A stretch of 64,000 nucleotides of DNA from Paraburkholderia franconis (GCF_009362735.1 NZ_WHNP01000023.1:62001-126000); one strand, 5' to 3'. Shown: positions 1 through 8,466, counted from the first letter of the stretch. A program made the numbers and translations. The notes: generated by a model from the letters alone, not told the origin.

Positions 1-2
1 AA

Positions 3-110
3 GGGCCGATGGCCAACGAGTTCACGCGCACGGTGTCGCGCATCGTTGAGATGCAGTCGCAGGAATATCTGGATGCGCCGCGACGGATCGTCGATACATC
101 GCTCACCTGA
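3..110 (+). CDS. 3' end of an unidentified gene (partial)
   Basis: An open frame enters from the left edge and stops with TGA at 108-110. It has a plausible protein composition, ending IVDTSLT. Only about 35 residues are visible, with no recognisable motif, so no function is offered. A frame-internal ATG at 9 exists, but the frame is also open to the window edge. The 156 bases up to the next gene hold nothing I recognise. Confidence 0.4.
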   Translation, partial: GPMANEFTRTVSRIVEMQSQEYLDAPRRIVDTSLT

Positions 111-266
111 TCGATTTGATTCGAACGGCACGCCGTTTGGGATAGCGCAGCCCGCGCTGATCCTTATGGCACCGGCTAGCCGTGTGTTTTCAGGATTCGG
201 ACTGGTCTGATATCCGGTAGTGGGTCAACTCTATATCGTCGAGGAACCCTTGACGAAGGAGAAAAT

Positions 267-725
267 ATGACCCCTTACCGTGATATCACCGACGAAGAAT
301 GGCAGCAGGTCGCGCCGCTGCTGCCGGAACTGCGCCCGCGTTCCGAACTGCGCGGCCGTCCACTTGCCAACACCCGCTCCGTGCTCAACGGCGTGCTCTG
401 GGTGATCTATAGCGGCGCCACCTGGTCCGCAATGCCGCGCAAATACCCGTCGTATCAAACGTGTCACCGCCGCTTCAAGGCGTGGCACAAGGCAGGCGTG
501 CTGAAGCGTGTGATGGACCAGTTGTTCGGCGATGCCGGCAGGGAGCTGTGCAGCACGATGGAAGCGCGCATGCGCATCCACGCGCCGAACGCAGTCGGTG
601 CAGCCGAAAACGATGCCGCCACCGCGCAACCGGCCATGCCCGCCACGCCGTTGTTCCCGCCGCCGGTCGCGCCCGCAACGCCGCTGGTGTTCGACTACGC
701 CAGCCCCTTTATGAATGCGGCTTGA
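267..725 (+). CDS. Stand-alone IS5-type transposase N-terminal domain protein (DUF4096-like)
   Basis: This 152-residue protein opens like the N-terminal DNA-binding domain of IS5-family transposases: DITDEEWQQVAPLLPEL, a conserved GRP, RSVLNGVLWV, SGATWSAMPRKYPSYQTCHR and RRFKAWHKAG. The DDE catalytic domain is absent. From about residue 105 the chain becomes an Ala/Pro-rich tail ending DYASPFMNAA. The ATG at 267 has a good Shine-Dalgarno (GAAGGAG, 255-261) and a strong hairpin terminator follows the stop, so it is a complete, expressed-looking gene rather than a random fragment. No terminal inverted repeats or target duplications are visible. It may be a domesticated DNA-binding protein or a decayed transposase. 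Confidence 0.7.
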   Translation: MTPYRDITDEEWQQVAPLLPELRPRSELRGRPLANTRSVLNGVLWVIYSGATWSAMPRKYPSYQTCHRRFKAWHKAGVLKRVMDQLFGDAGRELCSTMEARMRIHAPNAVGAAENDAATAQPAMPATPLFPPPVAPATPLVFDYASPFMNAA

Positions 726-757
726 CGGATCGAACGAATTGAACGCACGTAATAACG

Positions 758-799
758 AAAAGCCGGCCTGGCGAGAGTAATCACCAGGCCGGCTTTTTT
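758..799. terminator. Bidirectional hairpin terminator
   Basis: A 14-bp perfect stem (758-771 with 784-797) has a 12-base loop and ends in a T run on the plus strand and an A run at its left side. It lies between the transposase-like gene (+) and the DUF2147 gene (-), which converge on it, so it can serve both. Confidence 0.85.
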
Positions 800-843
800 G
801 CGTTCATGCTTCGCCGTCGCGAACGAAGCGCCGCGCTATTGCA

Positions 844-1329
844 TCAGTTCTGCCGGACCCACGTTTGCGAGCGTCCCAGCAGCGATACGCCGATATAGCC
901 GCGCACCACGAGCTTCTGTCCGCCGTCCTCGACGTGCATCTTGCATTTGTAGAGCTTGCCGTTCTCCGGGTCGAGAATCTGCCCGCCGTCCCAGTTGTCG
1001 CCGTCCTTTTTCATATCGTTGATGATCGTCATGCCGAGAATCGGCTGGTCCTTGCGCGCGTCCGTGCAGGCGGTGCAGCGGCGGTCGGGCTGATCGTTCG
1101 GGTTGAGTCCCTTGATGACCTTGCCGCTCAGCGTGCCGTTCGCGTCCTGCATGATCTGCACGAGCGCCTTGGGCTGGCCCGTGTGATCGTCGATGGTTTG
1201 CCATGTGCCGACGGGACTGTCGGCCTGCGCGAATGCCGTGACGGCGCCAGCGAGCAGCACGCCCGCGACAGCCGCCTGTTTCACCGTGTTGCCGAACGCG
1301 GTACGCGCGCGCTGGGTGAGTAATGTCAT
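844..1329 (-). CDS. DUF2147 family exported protein
   Basis: The 161-residue product has an N-terminal signal peptide (hydrophobic VAGVLLAGAVTAFAQA, cleavage expected near residue 35) followed by a DUF2147 domain. The domain opens with SPVGTWQTIDDHTGQPKALV and contains the hallmark ILGMTIINDMKKDGDNWDGG and ILDPENGKLYKCKM. Family members are small periplasmic beta-rich proteins of unknown biochemical role. Two Cys in RRCTACTD and one in KCKM could form disulfides or bind metal. The start is fixed by a near-perfect AAGGAGG 5 bases upstream of the ATG. The gene is monocistronic and ends at the shared terminator at 758-799. Confidence 0.85.
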   Translation of the reverse strand: MTLLTQRARTAFGNTVKQAAVAGVLLAGAVTAFAQADSPVGTWQTIDDHTGQPKALVQIMQDANGTLSGKVIKGLNPNDQPDRRCTACTDARKDQPILGMTIINDMKKDGDNWDGGQILDPENGKLYKCKMHVEDGGQKLVVRGYIGVSLLGRSQTWVRQN

Positions 1330-1525
1330 CGTCTTCCTCCTTGTTGAAAATCGTCGCGAGCGGGACTCGCGCGGCGCCGTGTGAGTATCGATGCGGGGCG
1401 GCGCCCGGCCTTTTATGTGCTGCGTTGGAGAGGGCAGAATACGTGAAAGCGTGCGCGTCGTTTGATAGTGAAGCCTCTAATCGAGGGCGCGGTTTTGCGA
1501 GCGCTTCATGGTTGCGATGCCGCCG

Positions 1526-3232
1526 TCAGTTCAGCTGATACGAGAACGTCGCGTTGATGCGCGGACTGCGCGACGCGCTTTCGATGGGCGCATCGCCGAG
1601 CGCTTTCGCGACGGAAAGATCGAGGCTGTAGTACTTCGCGTCAGAGACGCGAAATCCGATCGCAACGGATGACAGCCTGTTCGGCTGCGGCGTGCCCGCA
1701 TGCAGATAGACGCGCGCCATGTCGAACGACACATACGGCGTGAGCGTGCGCAGATACGTGAACCCCAGCGCAACCGCGCGATTGATTTCGAACGATGCGC
1801 CCCAGCCCGAGTCGCCCGATGTTTCACCCGGCTGATAGCCCTGCGCGAAGCGTTGCGCGCCGAACGAAATCTGTTCGGAAGTGGGCAGCGTGTCGGGGCT
1901 GTATTGCGCCGTTGCGGCAACGGACGTGCCGATGCCGAACGGCCACTCGTTGGTTTGCGACACGCTCGCGCCCGTGCGTACGAAGGTGATCGAAGCGGGA
2001 TTGACGGTCGTCGTGCCGGGGATGTTCGAGTCGCCGGCCTTGCCTGCGCCGAGTATGTCGAACGCTTTCGCAACGTTGATGCTGGCCTTGCGCACCTGGC
2101 CCGTTTGCACTTGCGCGTAGTCGGCCTGCAACTGCAGCACGCGCACCTGTGAGCGCAGCCCGATGGCCGCGCCCGTGATCGTGTTGTTGAAGCGGTCTTC
2201 GTCGTGCGATGCATACGCCGTCATGGTGCCCGTCAGGCTGCGCGTGTTGCTCAACATCAGCGGATACGACAGCGAGCCGCCGATCCTGTCGTTGATCACC
2301 GTGCGTTGCACGTAAGAGGGCAGGCCGGGGTTGTTCTTCGGATTGCCGCGATAGTGCGATGCGTCGATTTTCGCGGTCATGCCGCCCGTGCCGATGGGCA
2401 GCGCGCCGTGCGCCGCGAGATACGTGACGTTGTCGCGGCCCTTCGGCAGCAGCGCCGATACGCTGAGCTGCTCGCCAAGCGACGTGAGCCCGTTCTCCGT
2501 CGCCGTCAGCAGACCCTGGACGCCCGGATGATTGAAGTCGATGCCCGTGCTGATGTCGAAGGGCTTGCGCTCAACGGTCAGTTCGAGCGTCGTCGCGCCA
2601 TCTGTGCTTTGCGGCGGCGGCACGTTGGCCGTGACTTTCACACCGGGCAGGAGGCCCATCACGTTGATATAGCGCTCGAAGGTCGCGCGGCGCAGCGGCC
2701 TGTCGGCCGTGATGTGCGCGGCGATCGCGCGCAGCTTGTCTTCCGTCTTGCCGGGCTCGCCCGTGACCTTCACGTTCGCGACGTAGCCCTCGACGATCGT
2801 CACGCGGACGACGCCGTTCTCGAATGTCTGCGCCGGCACGAACGCGAACGACAGCGCATAGCCGCGCTCCTCGTACAGACGCGTGACGCCGTTCGCGACT
2901 TCGATCAGTTGTCCAATTGTGATGTCCTTGCCGACGAGCGGCGTGAAGCGCTGCGCGACCTCGTCGAAGGGAATCGACTTCACGCCTTCGACCTGAAACC
3001 TTGCGGGCGTGAGATGCCGCGCGAGCAGTTCCTGAAGCTGCGGCGCTTGCGGCTGGATCTGCGCCGTCGCGTTGGGTCCTTTGTCGGGTGCCTTGATTTG
3101 CGGAAGCGCATCGAGCGGGTTGCCGCCTACAGGATTGCCGCTGACAGTGGGGCGCGTTTGCGCGTGTGCCTGTGTCGTGCTCGCGATGACTGCTGCGAGC
3201 AACAGTGTCCATTGCTTGTGACCGAGTTTCAT
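1526..3232 (-). CDS. Two-partner secretion outer-membrane transporter (ShlB/FhaC/HecB, TpsB)
   Basis: 568 residues with a Sec signal peptide (LLLAAVIASTTQAHA), a Pro/Gln-rich linker, a POTRA_2-type domain (about residues 75-155, RFQVEGVKSIPFDEVAQRF), a second POTRA-like segment (about 155-225) and a C-terminal 16-strand beta-barrel. FGAQRFAQGYQPGE matches the conserved barrel motif near the lid loop (usually FRGF-like), and the chain ends in aromatic-poor but strand-like YQLN. TpsB proteins export one large TpsA exoprotein, normally encoded next door. No TpsA (haemagglutination-activity domain) lies in this window. Upstream on the same strand are two Gly-rich lipoproteins; the 278-base gap makes cotranscription possible but not shown. 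Confidence 0.85.
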   Translation of the reverse strand: MKLGHKQWTLLLAAVIASTTQAHAQTRPTVSGNPVGGNPLDALPQIKAPDKGPNATAQIQPQAPQLQELLARHLTPARFQVEGVKSIPFDEVAQRFTPLVGKDITIGQLIEVANGVTRLYEERGYALSFAFVPAQTFENGVVRVTIVEGYVANVKVTGEPGKTEDKLRAIAAHITADRPLRRATFERYINVMGLLPGVKVTANVPPPQSTDGATTLELTVERKPFDISTGIDFNHPGVQGLLTATENGLTSLGEQLSVSALLPKGRDNVTYLAAHGALPIGTGGMTAKIDASHYRGNPKNNPGLPSYVQRTVINDRIGGSLSYPLMLSNTRSLTGTMTAYASHDEDRFNNTITGAAIGLRSQVRVLQLQADYAQVQTGQVRKASINVAKAFDILGAGKAGDSNIPGTTTVNPASITFVRTGASVSQTNEWPFGIGTSVAATAQYSPDTLPTSEQISFGAQRFAQGYQPGETSGDSGWGASFEINRAVALGFTYLRTLTPYVSFDMARVYLHAGTPQPNRLSSVAIGFRVSDAKYYSLDLSVAKALGDAPIESASRSPRINATFSYQLN

Positions 3233-3510
3233 CGGTTGGGTCCTCGTTGGCCTGTTTTTGTCGTTGCGGGTGCGCGCATCGCCGGGCGTCGCGCCCGCTT
3301 ATGTGGTGCGTGTCTTGTTTTGTGTTTCGTGTAGTGCCGCGTCTGCGGCTTCTTTCACGCTTCGCTGCTCGCTTCTCGCGTGCGCGAGATCGTTGCAAGC
3401 ACATCGGGTGCATCGGGCACGCGTGCATCGCCACGCCGAATTTCGCGGTTGCTGCAGCGTCGCGTGCTCCGTCCGGCACGAAGCACGCGCGCTTCGTTTG
3501 CGTAGGCGCT

Positions 3511-4812
3511 CTACTTCTTCACAGACGGCACGAGTCCGCCGACCAGCGATGCGCCGCCGCCTGTCGTGCCGCTTCCCGCTGCGGTGGCGAGCGTGCCCGT
3601 GAGCGCGCCGACGATGCTGGTCACGGGCGCGAGCGGACTGCCGCTCGACGCACCGCCGCCGAGCGCGCTCGTCACCGTCGACAACGGGCTGCCCGATCCT
3701 GCGCCCGTCACTGCGCCCGTCGTTCCCGTCGAGCCTTGCAGCGGCGTGCCGCCGGGCAGCGTCGTCGCGGAGCCGAGCGGGTTGCTGCCCAGGCCAATGC
3801 TCGACAGCACGCCATCGAGCGGACCGAGTGGACCGAGCGCGGACGACGGCGGCGGCCCCGGTCTGACGACAGACGCTGGTCCGCCGACGAGGCTCACGAT
3901 CAGCCCAGGAATCGGCGCGTAGCCATTCGGTCCGTTGGGATTCACGAGGCCGCCCGCGTTCGTCACCGTGTTGCCGAGCGAGCCGACGAGCAGACCCGCA
4001 CCCGCGCCGAGCGGATTTTGCGTGGTACTGCCAACGGCCGCGCCCGCGTTCTGCAGTGCGCCGCCGATCTGCGCGAGCACGCCGGACACGGGCTGGCCGA
4101 GCCCCGTCGTCGTGCCGACGGCTTGCGTCACCTGGCCGAGCGTGATCACGAGCGGGGTGATCGTGGTGCTGAGCGGTTGCGTCACCTGCTGAACGGGCGC
4201 CGACGACAGCGATGCGCCGAGCGGACTGGTGCCACCCGCGCCGCCTGTGTCGAGTGCGTTGCCCACGCTGTCCAGCACGCCCGCCACGGGTGTCGTGATG
4301 GGCGAGAGCGGCGCGAGATTGCCCGTGCCGAGACCATCGACGGTCTCCGCAAGGCCGTGCACGACGCCGCCCGTCGAGCCGACGACGGGGCCGAGTCCCG
4401 CGACCGTGGTGCCGACCGGGTCCGAGGTCGAGCCGGTTTGCCCGAGGCCGTTGCTGACGGCGTCCGCGAGCGCGCCGACCGTCCCGCCCGCGCCCGACAC
4501 CGTGCTGCCGAGTCCTTGCGTGACTTGCCGCGACACGCCCGGCACGTTCGTCGAGCCGATCGTGTCGCCGAGGTCGTCGACTGTCTTGGCCAGCGTCGAT
4601 ACCGCGCCCGACGTGCCCGTAGTCGCCGTGCTGCCGCCGCCCGTCGTGCCGGTGCCGCCGGACGGCGCGGGCGCGGGCGAGGGGCCCGCGGTGACGCTGT
4701 GGCCGCCGCAAGCCGCGAGCAGGCACGCGAGCGCGAACGCGGAAAGCGGGGCGCGCAGCGACGGGATCGCGGCGCGCGCGGCATGAGAGATAAGAAGACG
4801 TTGCGTGTGCAT
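3511..4812 (-). CDS. Gly/Val/Ser-rich repetitive lipoprotein (paralogue of the next gene upstream)
   Basis: The start chosen is the ATG at 4812, with AGGAG upstream; an upstream in-frame ATG gives an implausible leader. The 433-residue product has a lipoprotein signal peptide ending LACLLAAC|GG (Cys about residue 35). The mature chain is low-complexity Gly, Ser, Thr, Val, Leu and Pro, with a recurring pattern of hydrophobic residues every 3-4 positions, such as DPVGTTVAGLGPVVGSTGG, TGNLAPLSPITTPVAGVL and APVQQVTQPLSTTITP. It aligns over most of its length with the product of 4995-6548, so the two are a tandem duplication. Such proteins are often labelled collagen-like, but strict Gly-X-Y repeats are not seen. 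Both end in LysLys. Function unknown; probably envelope-anchored. Confidence 0.75.
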   Translation of the reverse strand: MHTQRLLISHAARAAIPSLRAPLSAFALACLLAACGGHSVTAGPSPAPAPSGGTGTTGGGSTATTGTSGAVSTLAKTVDDLGDTIGSTNVPGVSRQVTQGLGSTVSGAGGTVGALADAVSNGLGQTGSTSDPVGTTVAGLGPVVGSTGGVVHGLAETVDGLGTGNLAPLSPITTPVAGVLDSVGNALDTGGAGGTSPLGASLSSAPVQQVTQPLSTTITPLVITLGQVTQAVGTTTGLGQPVSGVLAQIGGALQNAGAAVGSTTQNPLGAGAGLLVGSLGNTVTNAGGLVNPNGPNGYAPIPGLIVSLVGGPASVVRPGPPPSSALGPLGPLDGVLSSIGLGSNPLGSATTLPGGTPLQGSTGTTGAVTGAGSGSPLSTVTSALGGGASSGSPLAPVTSIVGALTGTLATAAGSGTTGGGASLVGGLVPSVKK

Positions 4813-4994
4813 GGAATGCTCCTCGTTGTCTTGCGGATGTCGCCAGAAAACTTCGTTGGCTTGAAGCGTTGGGTGAAAGGCCGCGACGGTCGCCGACGCG
4901 GCCGCGCACGACGCGGGCAACGCGCTGCCTGTGTCGATGCACGCTTGGAGAATGGGCGGGGACGCGAGCAGGCCGCCGCGCCCCGACGCGGCCG

Positions 4995-6548
4995 CTACTT
5001 CTTCGCGCCGCCGCCGAGTACGCCGCCGACGAGCGACGTGATCGCGGAAAGCGGATTCGACGGAGCGCTCGCGTTGACGCCCGCCGTCGACGTGAGCGAA
5101 AGTCCGCCGGGCGCGGACGAAGCCGTCGACGTGGAAGGCGCGGACGACGTCGACGGCGTCGGCGCGGCGATGGCGGGCGTGTTGAGCGTGCCCGTTACCG
5201 TCGAGACGACGACCGTGATGGCGCCCGTTACCGCGGACAGCGGGTTGCCACCGCCCGCGTTGCCTGCGTTGCCCGTCAAGCTGCCTGCCGCGCCCGTGAC
5301 AGCAGCCGTGATAGCGCCGAGCGGATTGGTGCCACCCGCGCCGCCTGCAGCGCCTCCGAGCACGCCCGTCACCGCGCCGAGCGGATTGCCGCCGCCCGCG
5401 CCGCCTGCGAGCCCGCCAAGCGCGCCCGTCACCGCGCCCAACGGATTGCCGCCCGCCGTGCCGCCTTGCAGCAGTCCTCCGACTGCGATCGTGGTCTTGC
5501 CCGTATCGGCGACGACGTTGCCGAGCCCCGTCGATACGGGATTGCTGCCCGTCGAGGCGACGATGCCGCCCGTCTTCACGAGCTGGCCGCCGAGCGTCGA
5601 CAGCAGGCCGTTGACGGGCGCGCCTATGCCCGTCGTGTTGCCGACCGTTTGCGTGGGTGCCGCGAGCATCGACGTGATCGGCGTGATGGCCGTGCTGACC
5701 TGTTGTGTGACCTGCTGCACGGGGCCCGACGACAGCGCGCCCTTCAGCGTGCCGCCGCCGTTCGTCACCGCGCCGCCGACCATCTCGACGGCACTGCCGA
5801 GCGGGTTCGTGACAGCCGCGAGCGGCGCGAGCTGTCCGCTGCCGAGGCTCATCACGAGATCGCCCGCGCTCGTCACCGCGCTGCCCGCATTGCTCACCAC
5901 GCCGCCGACACTCGCGACCGTCGTGCCAACGGGATTGGTCGACGCGCCGAGCTGGCCGAGGCCCTGCGCGACGCCGCTACCGAGCGTCGACACAGCCGTG
6001 CCGAGATCCGAGACCATGGCGCCTGCCGCCTGAGTCGTGCCGTTGCCGACGCCCGGCAGCGTCTGCGCGCCGATCACGCTGCCGACACCCGACACCGTCG
6101 ACCCCGCGTCGGCCACGACGCCGCCTGCGCCAGCCGCGACGTCGCCGATCTGGTTGGCCGCCTTCGGCGTCGGATTCGATCCGCCGTTGTTGCCTGATCC
6201 GTCGCCGGAGCCATCGCCCGAACCGTTGCTTGCCGTGCCGCCCGTGCCCGCCGAACCGTTGTCTGCCGAAGCGCCGCTGCCCGACCCGCTACCGTCCGAA
6301 CTGCTACCGTCCGAGCCGCTACCGTCCGAACCGCTACCGTCCGAACCGCCCGCGCCGCCTGTACTGTCGCCTGAACCGCCGCCTCCCACACCGCTGGTGC
6401 CCCCCGTCGAAATCGCGCCTTTGCTGCCGTCCCCCGTGCCCTGGCTCAGCGATCCCGAGCCGCTGCAAGCGGCGAGAGACAACATGGCCGTCACCGCGGC
6501 TGCGATCATCGATGCCCGTACCAGGCCTTGTGTCGTTTGAATTTTCAT
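4995..6548 (-). CDS. Gly/Ser/Val-rich repetitive lipoprotein, paralogue of 3511-4812
   Basis: 517 residues from the ATG at 6548 (GAGGA upstream). Lipobox MLSLAAC|SG. After the Cys comes a disordered Ser/Gly/Asp stretch (about residues 25-110) with four SDGSG/SDGSS units from a 15-bp tandem repeat. The long repetitive domain then shares blocks with its neighbour: LPGVGNGTTQAAG, STNPVGTTVASVGGVVSNAG, SGQLAPLAAVTNP, GPVQQVTQQVSTAITP and TTGIGAPVNGLLSTLGGQL. The C-terminal third has repeated NPLGAVTG(A/V)LGG units and ends LVGGVLGGGAKK. Reading order on the minus strand is this gene, its paralogue, then tpsB. Surface or periplasmic structural role is a guess from composition. Confidence 0.75.
   Translation of the reverse strand: MKIQTTQGLVRASMIAAAVTAMLSLAACSGSGSLSQGTGDGSKGAISTGGTSGVGGGGSGDSTGGAGGSDGSGSDGSGSDGSSSDGSGSGSGASADNGSAGTGGTASNGSGDGSGDGSGNNGGSNPTPKAANQIGDVAAGAGGVVADAGSTVSGVGSVIGAQTLPGVGNGTTQAAGAMVSDLGTAVSTLGSGVAQGLGQLGASTNPVGTTVASVGGVVSNAGSAVTSAGDLVMSLGSGQLAPLAAVTNPLGSAVEMVGGAVTNGGGTLKGALSSGPVQQVTQQVSTAITPITSMLAAPTQTVGNTTGIGAPVNGLLSTLGGQLVKTGGIVASTGSNPVSTGLGNVVADTGKTTIAVGGLLQGGTAGGNPLGAVTGALGGLAGGAGGGNPLGAVTGVLGGAAGGAGGTNPLGAITAAVTGAAGSLTGNAGNAGGGNPLSAVTGAITVVVSTVTGTLNTPAIAAPTPSTSSAPSTSTASSAPGGLSLTSTAGVNASAPSNPLSAITSLVGGVLGGGAKK
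6286..6345. repeat. Four 15-bp in-frame tandem units in the lipoprotein gene
   Basis: Unit CCGCTACCGTCCGAA occurs four times with two single-base changes. It encodes SDGSG/S repeats on the minus strand. The length is a multiple of three, so copy-number change would not break the frame. Confidence 0.9.
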
Positions 6549-7137
6549 TTCGTCCTCGGATATTCCGTTTGTGTCGAGTGATGCTGCGCGCCCTATCTGC
6601 AACGTCCATGCCAGCGCGCGTGACGCTCTGCGGCATCCACGTGTGAAGGGCGTTGCAGGCGAGCGCTGGCGCGTCTTCGCGAGCCGTCGCGCGGACCGCA
6701 TGAAAACTGATAAGGATCGCTAACGTGATCGAAAGAGGAGAAGACGAGCGGCGGCGTAACGTAACGGCGAGGGGAATCCGTTACGTGAGGACAGGTAACG
6801 CAGCGTAACGCGATGCTTGAAACAAACGGCTGAAACGGGTGCTTTGTGCAAGCGTTCTAACTCATGGTTAGCCCTATGTGCTGTTCCGCACAGACTGCCG
6901 GTACGCTAAAGCAAGTGCTAAATGTTCAAACACAACAGGCACGAATAGCGTCACGCGTCAGGATTGCTTACAAATGATTGCCTGGGTATAAAGCCGGCAC
7001 ATTCTCGCGCAGGAAAAAATCTGTAAAAACCAGCGTAGAGAAACATAAAGGGCACACGAGAACGCCCATGACGACGCCACTGCGGGCGGCGTGAGCCGCA
7101 TCCCAGTAACGAATATGGAAAGTCCGAGGGTTACAAC
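6549..7137. other. Divergent intergenic region upstream of flp, with a TAACG-rich patch
   Basis: 589 bases without a convincing gene separate the minus-strand lipoproteins from flp. Between 6756 and 6811 the pentamer TAACG or its complement occurs repeatedly, including an inverted pair (GTAACGTAACGG at 6756-6767 against CCGTTACGT at 6778-6786); this may be a regulator-binding patch. I looked for a sigma54 -24/-12 element ahead of flp and found no good match. The region from 6890 to 7060 is richer in A/T than its surroundings and probably holds the flp promoter. Confidence 0.4.
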
Positions 7138-7326
7138 GTGAAAAACATCATCAGCCGGTTTCTGACAAACGACGAGGGCGTGACGGCAATCGAATATGGC
7201 CTGATTGCAGGGGTGGTGGCCATTGCAATTGCAACGGCGGCCGGGTCGGTCGGGACCAATCTGTCGAATCTGTTCGACTCCATTGCTGGAATCATTTCGT
7301 CGAGCACACCGGCGAAATCGTCGTAA
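7138..7326 (+). CDS. flp: Flp/Fap-type type IVb pilin
   Basis: 62 residues with a GTG start; CCGAGGG at 7124-7130 is the likely ribosome site. The prepilin leader is short and charged, then G|VTAIEYGLIAGVVAIAIA: the peptidase site after Gly, Glu at mature position 5 and the adjacent Tyr are the Flp signature. A 20-residue hydrophobic helix and a short Ser-rich tail follow. It is the major subunit of the Tad pilus, processed by CpaA and polymerised by the CpaF/TadB motor. It is the first gene of the tad cluster and is followed by a strong hairpin, as expected for a pilin made in excess of the assembly proteins. Confidence 0.95.
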   Translation: MKNIISRFLTNDEGVTAIEYGLIAGVVAIAIATAAGSVGTNLSNLFDSIAGIISSSTPAKSS

Positions 7327-7394
7327 AGACTCGATCAACTTAATTCAGAAGCATCAGGATGCGAGCGTCGGCGCACGACGCTCGCTGAGTCTTT
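7325..7394 (+). terminator. Long two-part hairpin after flp (attenuator or partial terminator)
   Basis: A perfect 10-bp stem (7361-7370 with 7376-7385, 5-base loop) is enclosed by an 8-bp outer pairing (AAAGACTC at 7325 with GAGTCTTT at 7387). No long T run follows, so incomplete termination or mRNA 3'-end protection of the pilin message seems more likely than a full stop. Confidence 0.6.
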
Positions 7395-7414
7395 GCGTCT
7401 GTTCAAACGAATTT

Positions 7415-7966
7415 ATGTCATGCGGGCTTTTGGATAGCTCCGCGTTGCTTGCTATTGCCTGCTGGATTCTTATGGCCGCATGGATAGAAAGTCTTCTGTT
7501 CGTTGCGTGGACAACGACGGCGGCGCTGAGCGACCTTCGTCATCGGCGCGTCGCGAATGCGTGGATCGCCGTCGGGCTGGCTGCGGCGTTCGCGTGCGCG
7601 TTCACCGTACGCGCGCCGTTCGGGGTGCCGCCCGGGCAGGCCGCGTTGGGCGCGCTGCTTGGCTTCGCCGCGATGCTGCCGTTTTACGCGTTGCGCGTGA
7701 TGGGCGCCGCCGACGTCAAGGCGTTCGCCGTGCTCGGCGCGTGGTGCGGCGCGCATGCGCTGCCGGGGCTGTGGGTCATGGCAACCGTCATGGCCGGGCT
7801 GCATTCGCTCGCGCTGCAACTCGCGACGCGGACGTGGCCCGCCACGCCCGGTCGCGGCGGCTCAGCCACCTTCGCGCTGCGCGGCCATCGCGCGACGCCA
7901 TATGTCACGTGTCTCGGCGTTGCTGCGCTCGGCGTGCTCGCGTCGCGATACCTGCGGGGAGCCTGA
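7415..7966 (+). CDS. cpaA: Prepilin peptidase, CpaA/TadV family
   Basis: About 183 residues from ATG 7415; an ATG at 7472 is an alternative. This is a multi-helix membrane aspartyl protease of the short TadV type. The first catalytic Asp is in TTAALSDLRHRRVANAW. The second lies in the GxGD-type motif, here RVMGAADVKAFAVLGAW: the usual second Gly is Ala (GAAD). It would cleave the Flp leader and the TadE-like pseudopilin. It follows flp by 88 bases and ends 2 bases before the tadE-like start, which indicates cotranscription and translational coupling. Confidence 0.85.
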   Translation: MSCGLLDSSALLAIACWILMAAWIESLLFVAWTTTAALSDLRHRRVANAWIAVGLAAAFACAFTVRAPFGVPPGQAALGALLGFAAMLPFYALRVMGAADVKAFAVLGAWCGAHALPGLWVMATVMAGLHSLALQLATRTWPATPGRGGSATFALRGHRATPYVTCLGVAALGVLASRYLRGA

Positions 7967-7968
7967 CA

Positions 7969-8466
7969 TTGAACGCACCGATGCAACCGATTCCGCCTGC
8001 ACGGCGGCGTATTCGCGCACGCGGACTTTCGGCAAGTCAGCGCGGTTCGAGCGCGGTCGAGTTCGCGCTGGTGTTTCCGTTGTTCTTCATGATTTTCTAC
8101 GCGATCGTGACGTTCAGCCTGATTTTCGTCGCGCAGCAGAGCCTGACGCTTGCAGCCGAAGAGGGCGCGCGCGCCGCGCTGAACTACCAGCGGGCGCAGG
8201 ACGTGAAGACGGCGCTCGACGACCGCGCGTCGGCCGCCTGCCAGGCCGCGTCGAATCTGACGAACTGGCTAGCGGCCAGGGCGAACTGCGACGCGAGCTG
8301 GGCGCCGTGTACGTTCGATGCGACGATGCGCTGCGTCACCGTCACGCTCACGTACGACTACGGGAGCCATCCGCTCGTCCCGCCGATCCCGCTGCTCGAT
8401 GCGACGTTGCCGTCGCAGTTGACGAGCACGTCGATGGTTCAACTCAACCCGGGGTATGTGCTGTGA
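7969..8466 (+). CDS. TadE-like pseudopilin
   Basis: 165 residues if the TTG at 7969 is used (GGGGA 8 bases upstream); ATG 7981 would shorten it by 4. After a basic N-terminus (ARRRIRARGLSASQRG) comes G|SSAVEFALVFPLFFMIF, the TadE/TadG pseudopilin cleavage and Glu+5 pattern, then one hydrophobic helix. The ectodomain has Cys pairs (ACQAAS, ANCDAS, APCTFD, MRCVTV). TadE proteins are minor pilus components needed for assembly or adhesion. Cotranscribed with cpaA. Confidence 0.85.
   Translation: MNAPMQPIPPARRRIRARGLSASQRGSSAVEFALVFPLFFMIFYAIVTFSLIFVAQQSLTLAAEEGARAALNYQRAQDVKTALDDRASAACQAASNLTNWLAARANCDASWAPCTFDATMRCVTVTLTYDYGSHPLVPPIPLLDATLPSQLTSTSMVQLNPGYVL

Noticed and set aside
3205..6197. 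Very long Arg-rich frames opposite the lipoprotein genes
   Set aside because: They are complement shadows of the GC-rich lipoprotein genes; no start signals and implausible Arg content.
3511..6548. True collagen-like triple-helix proteins
   Set aside because: Gly does not recur strictly at every third position; the repeats are Gly/Val/Leu-rich with 3-4 residue spacing.
6936..7010. GGCACG and CCGGCAC elements ahead of flp as a sigma54 promoter
   Set aside because: The GG to GC spacing is 8 or 9 instead of 10 in each case and the -12 half does not match.
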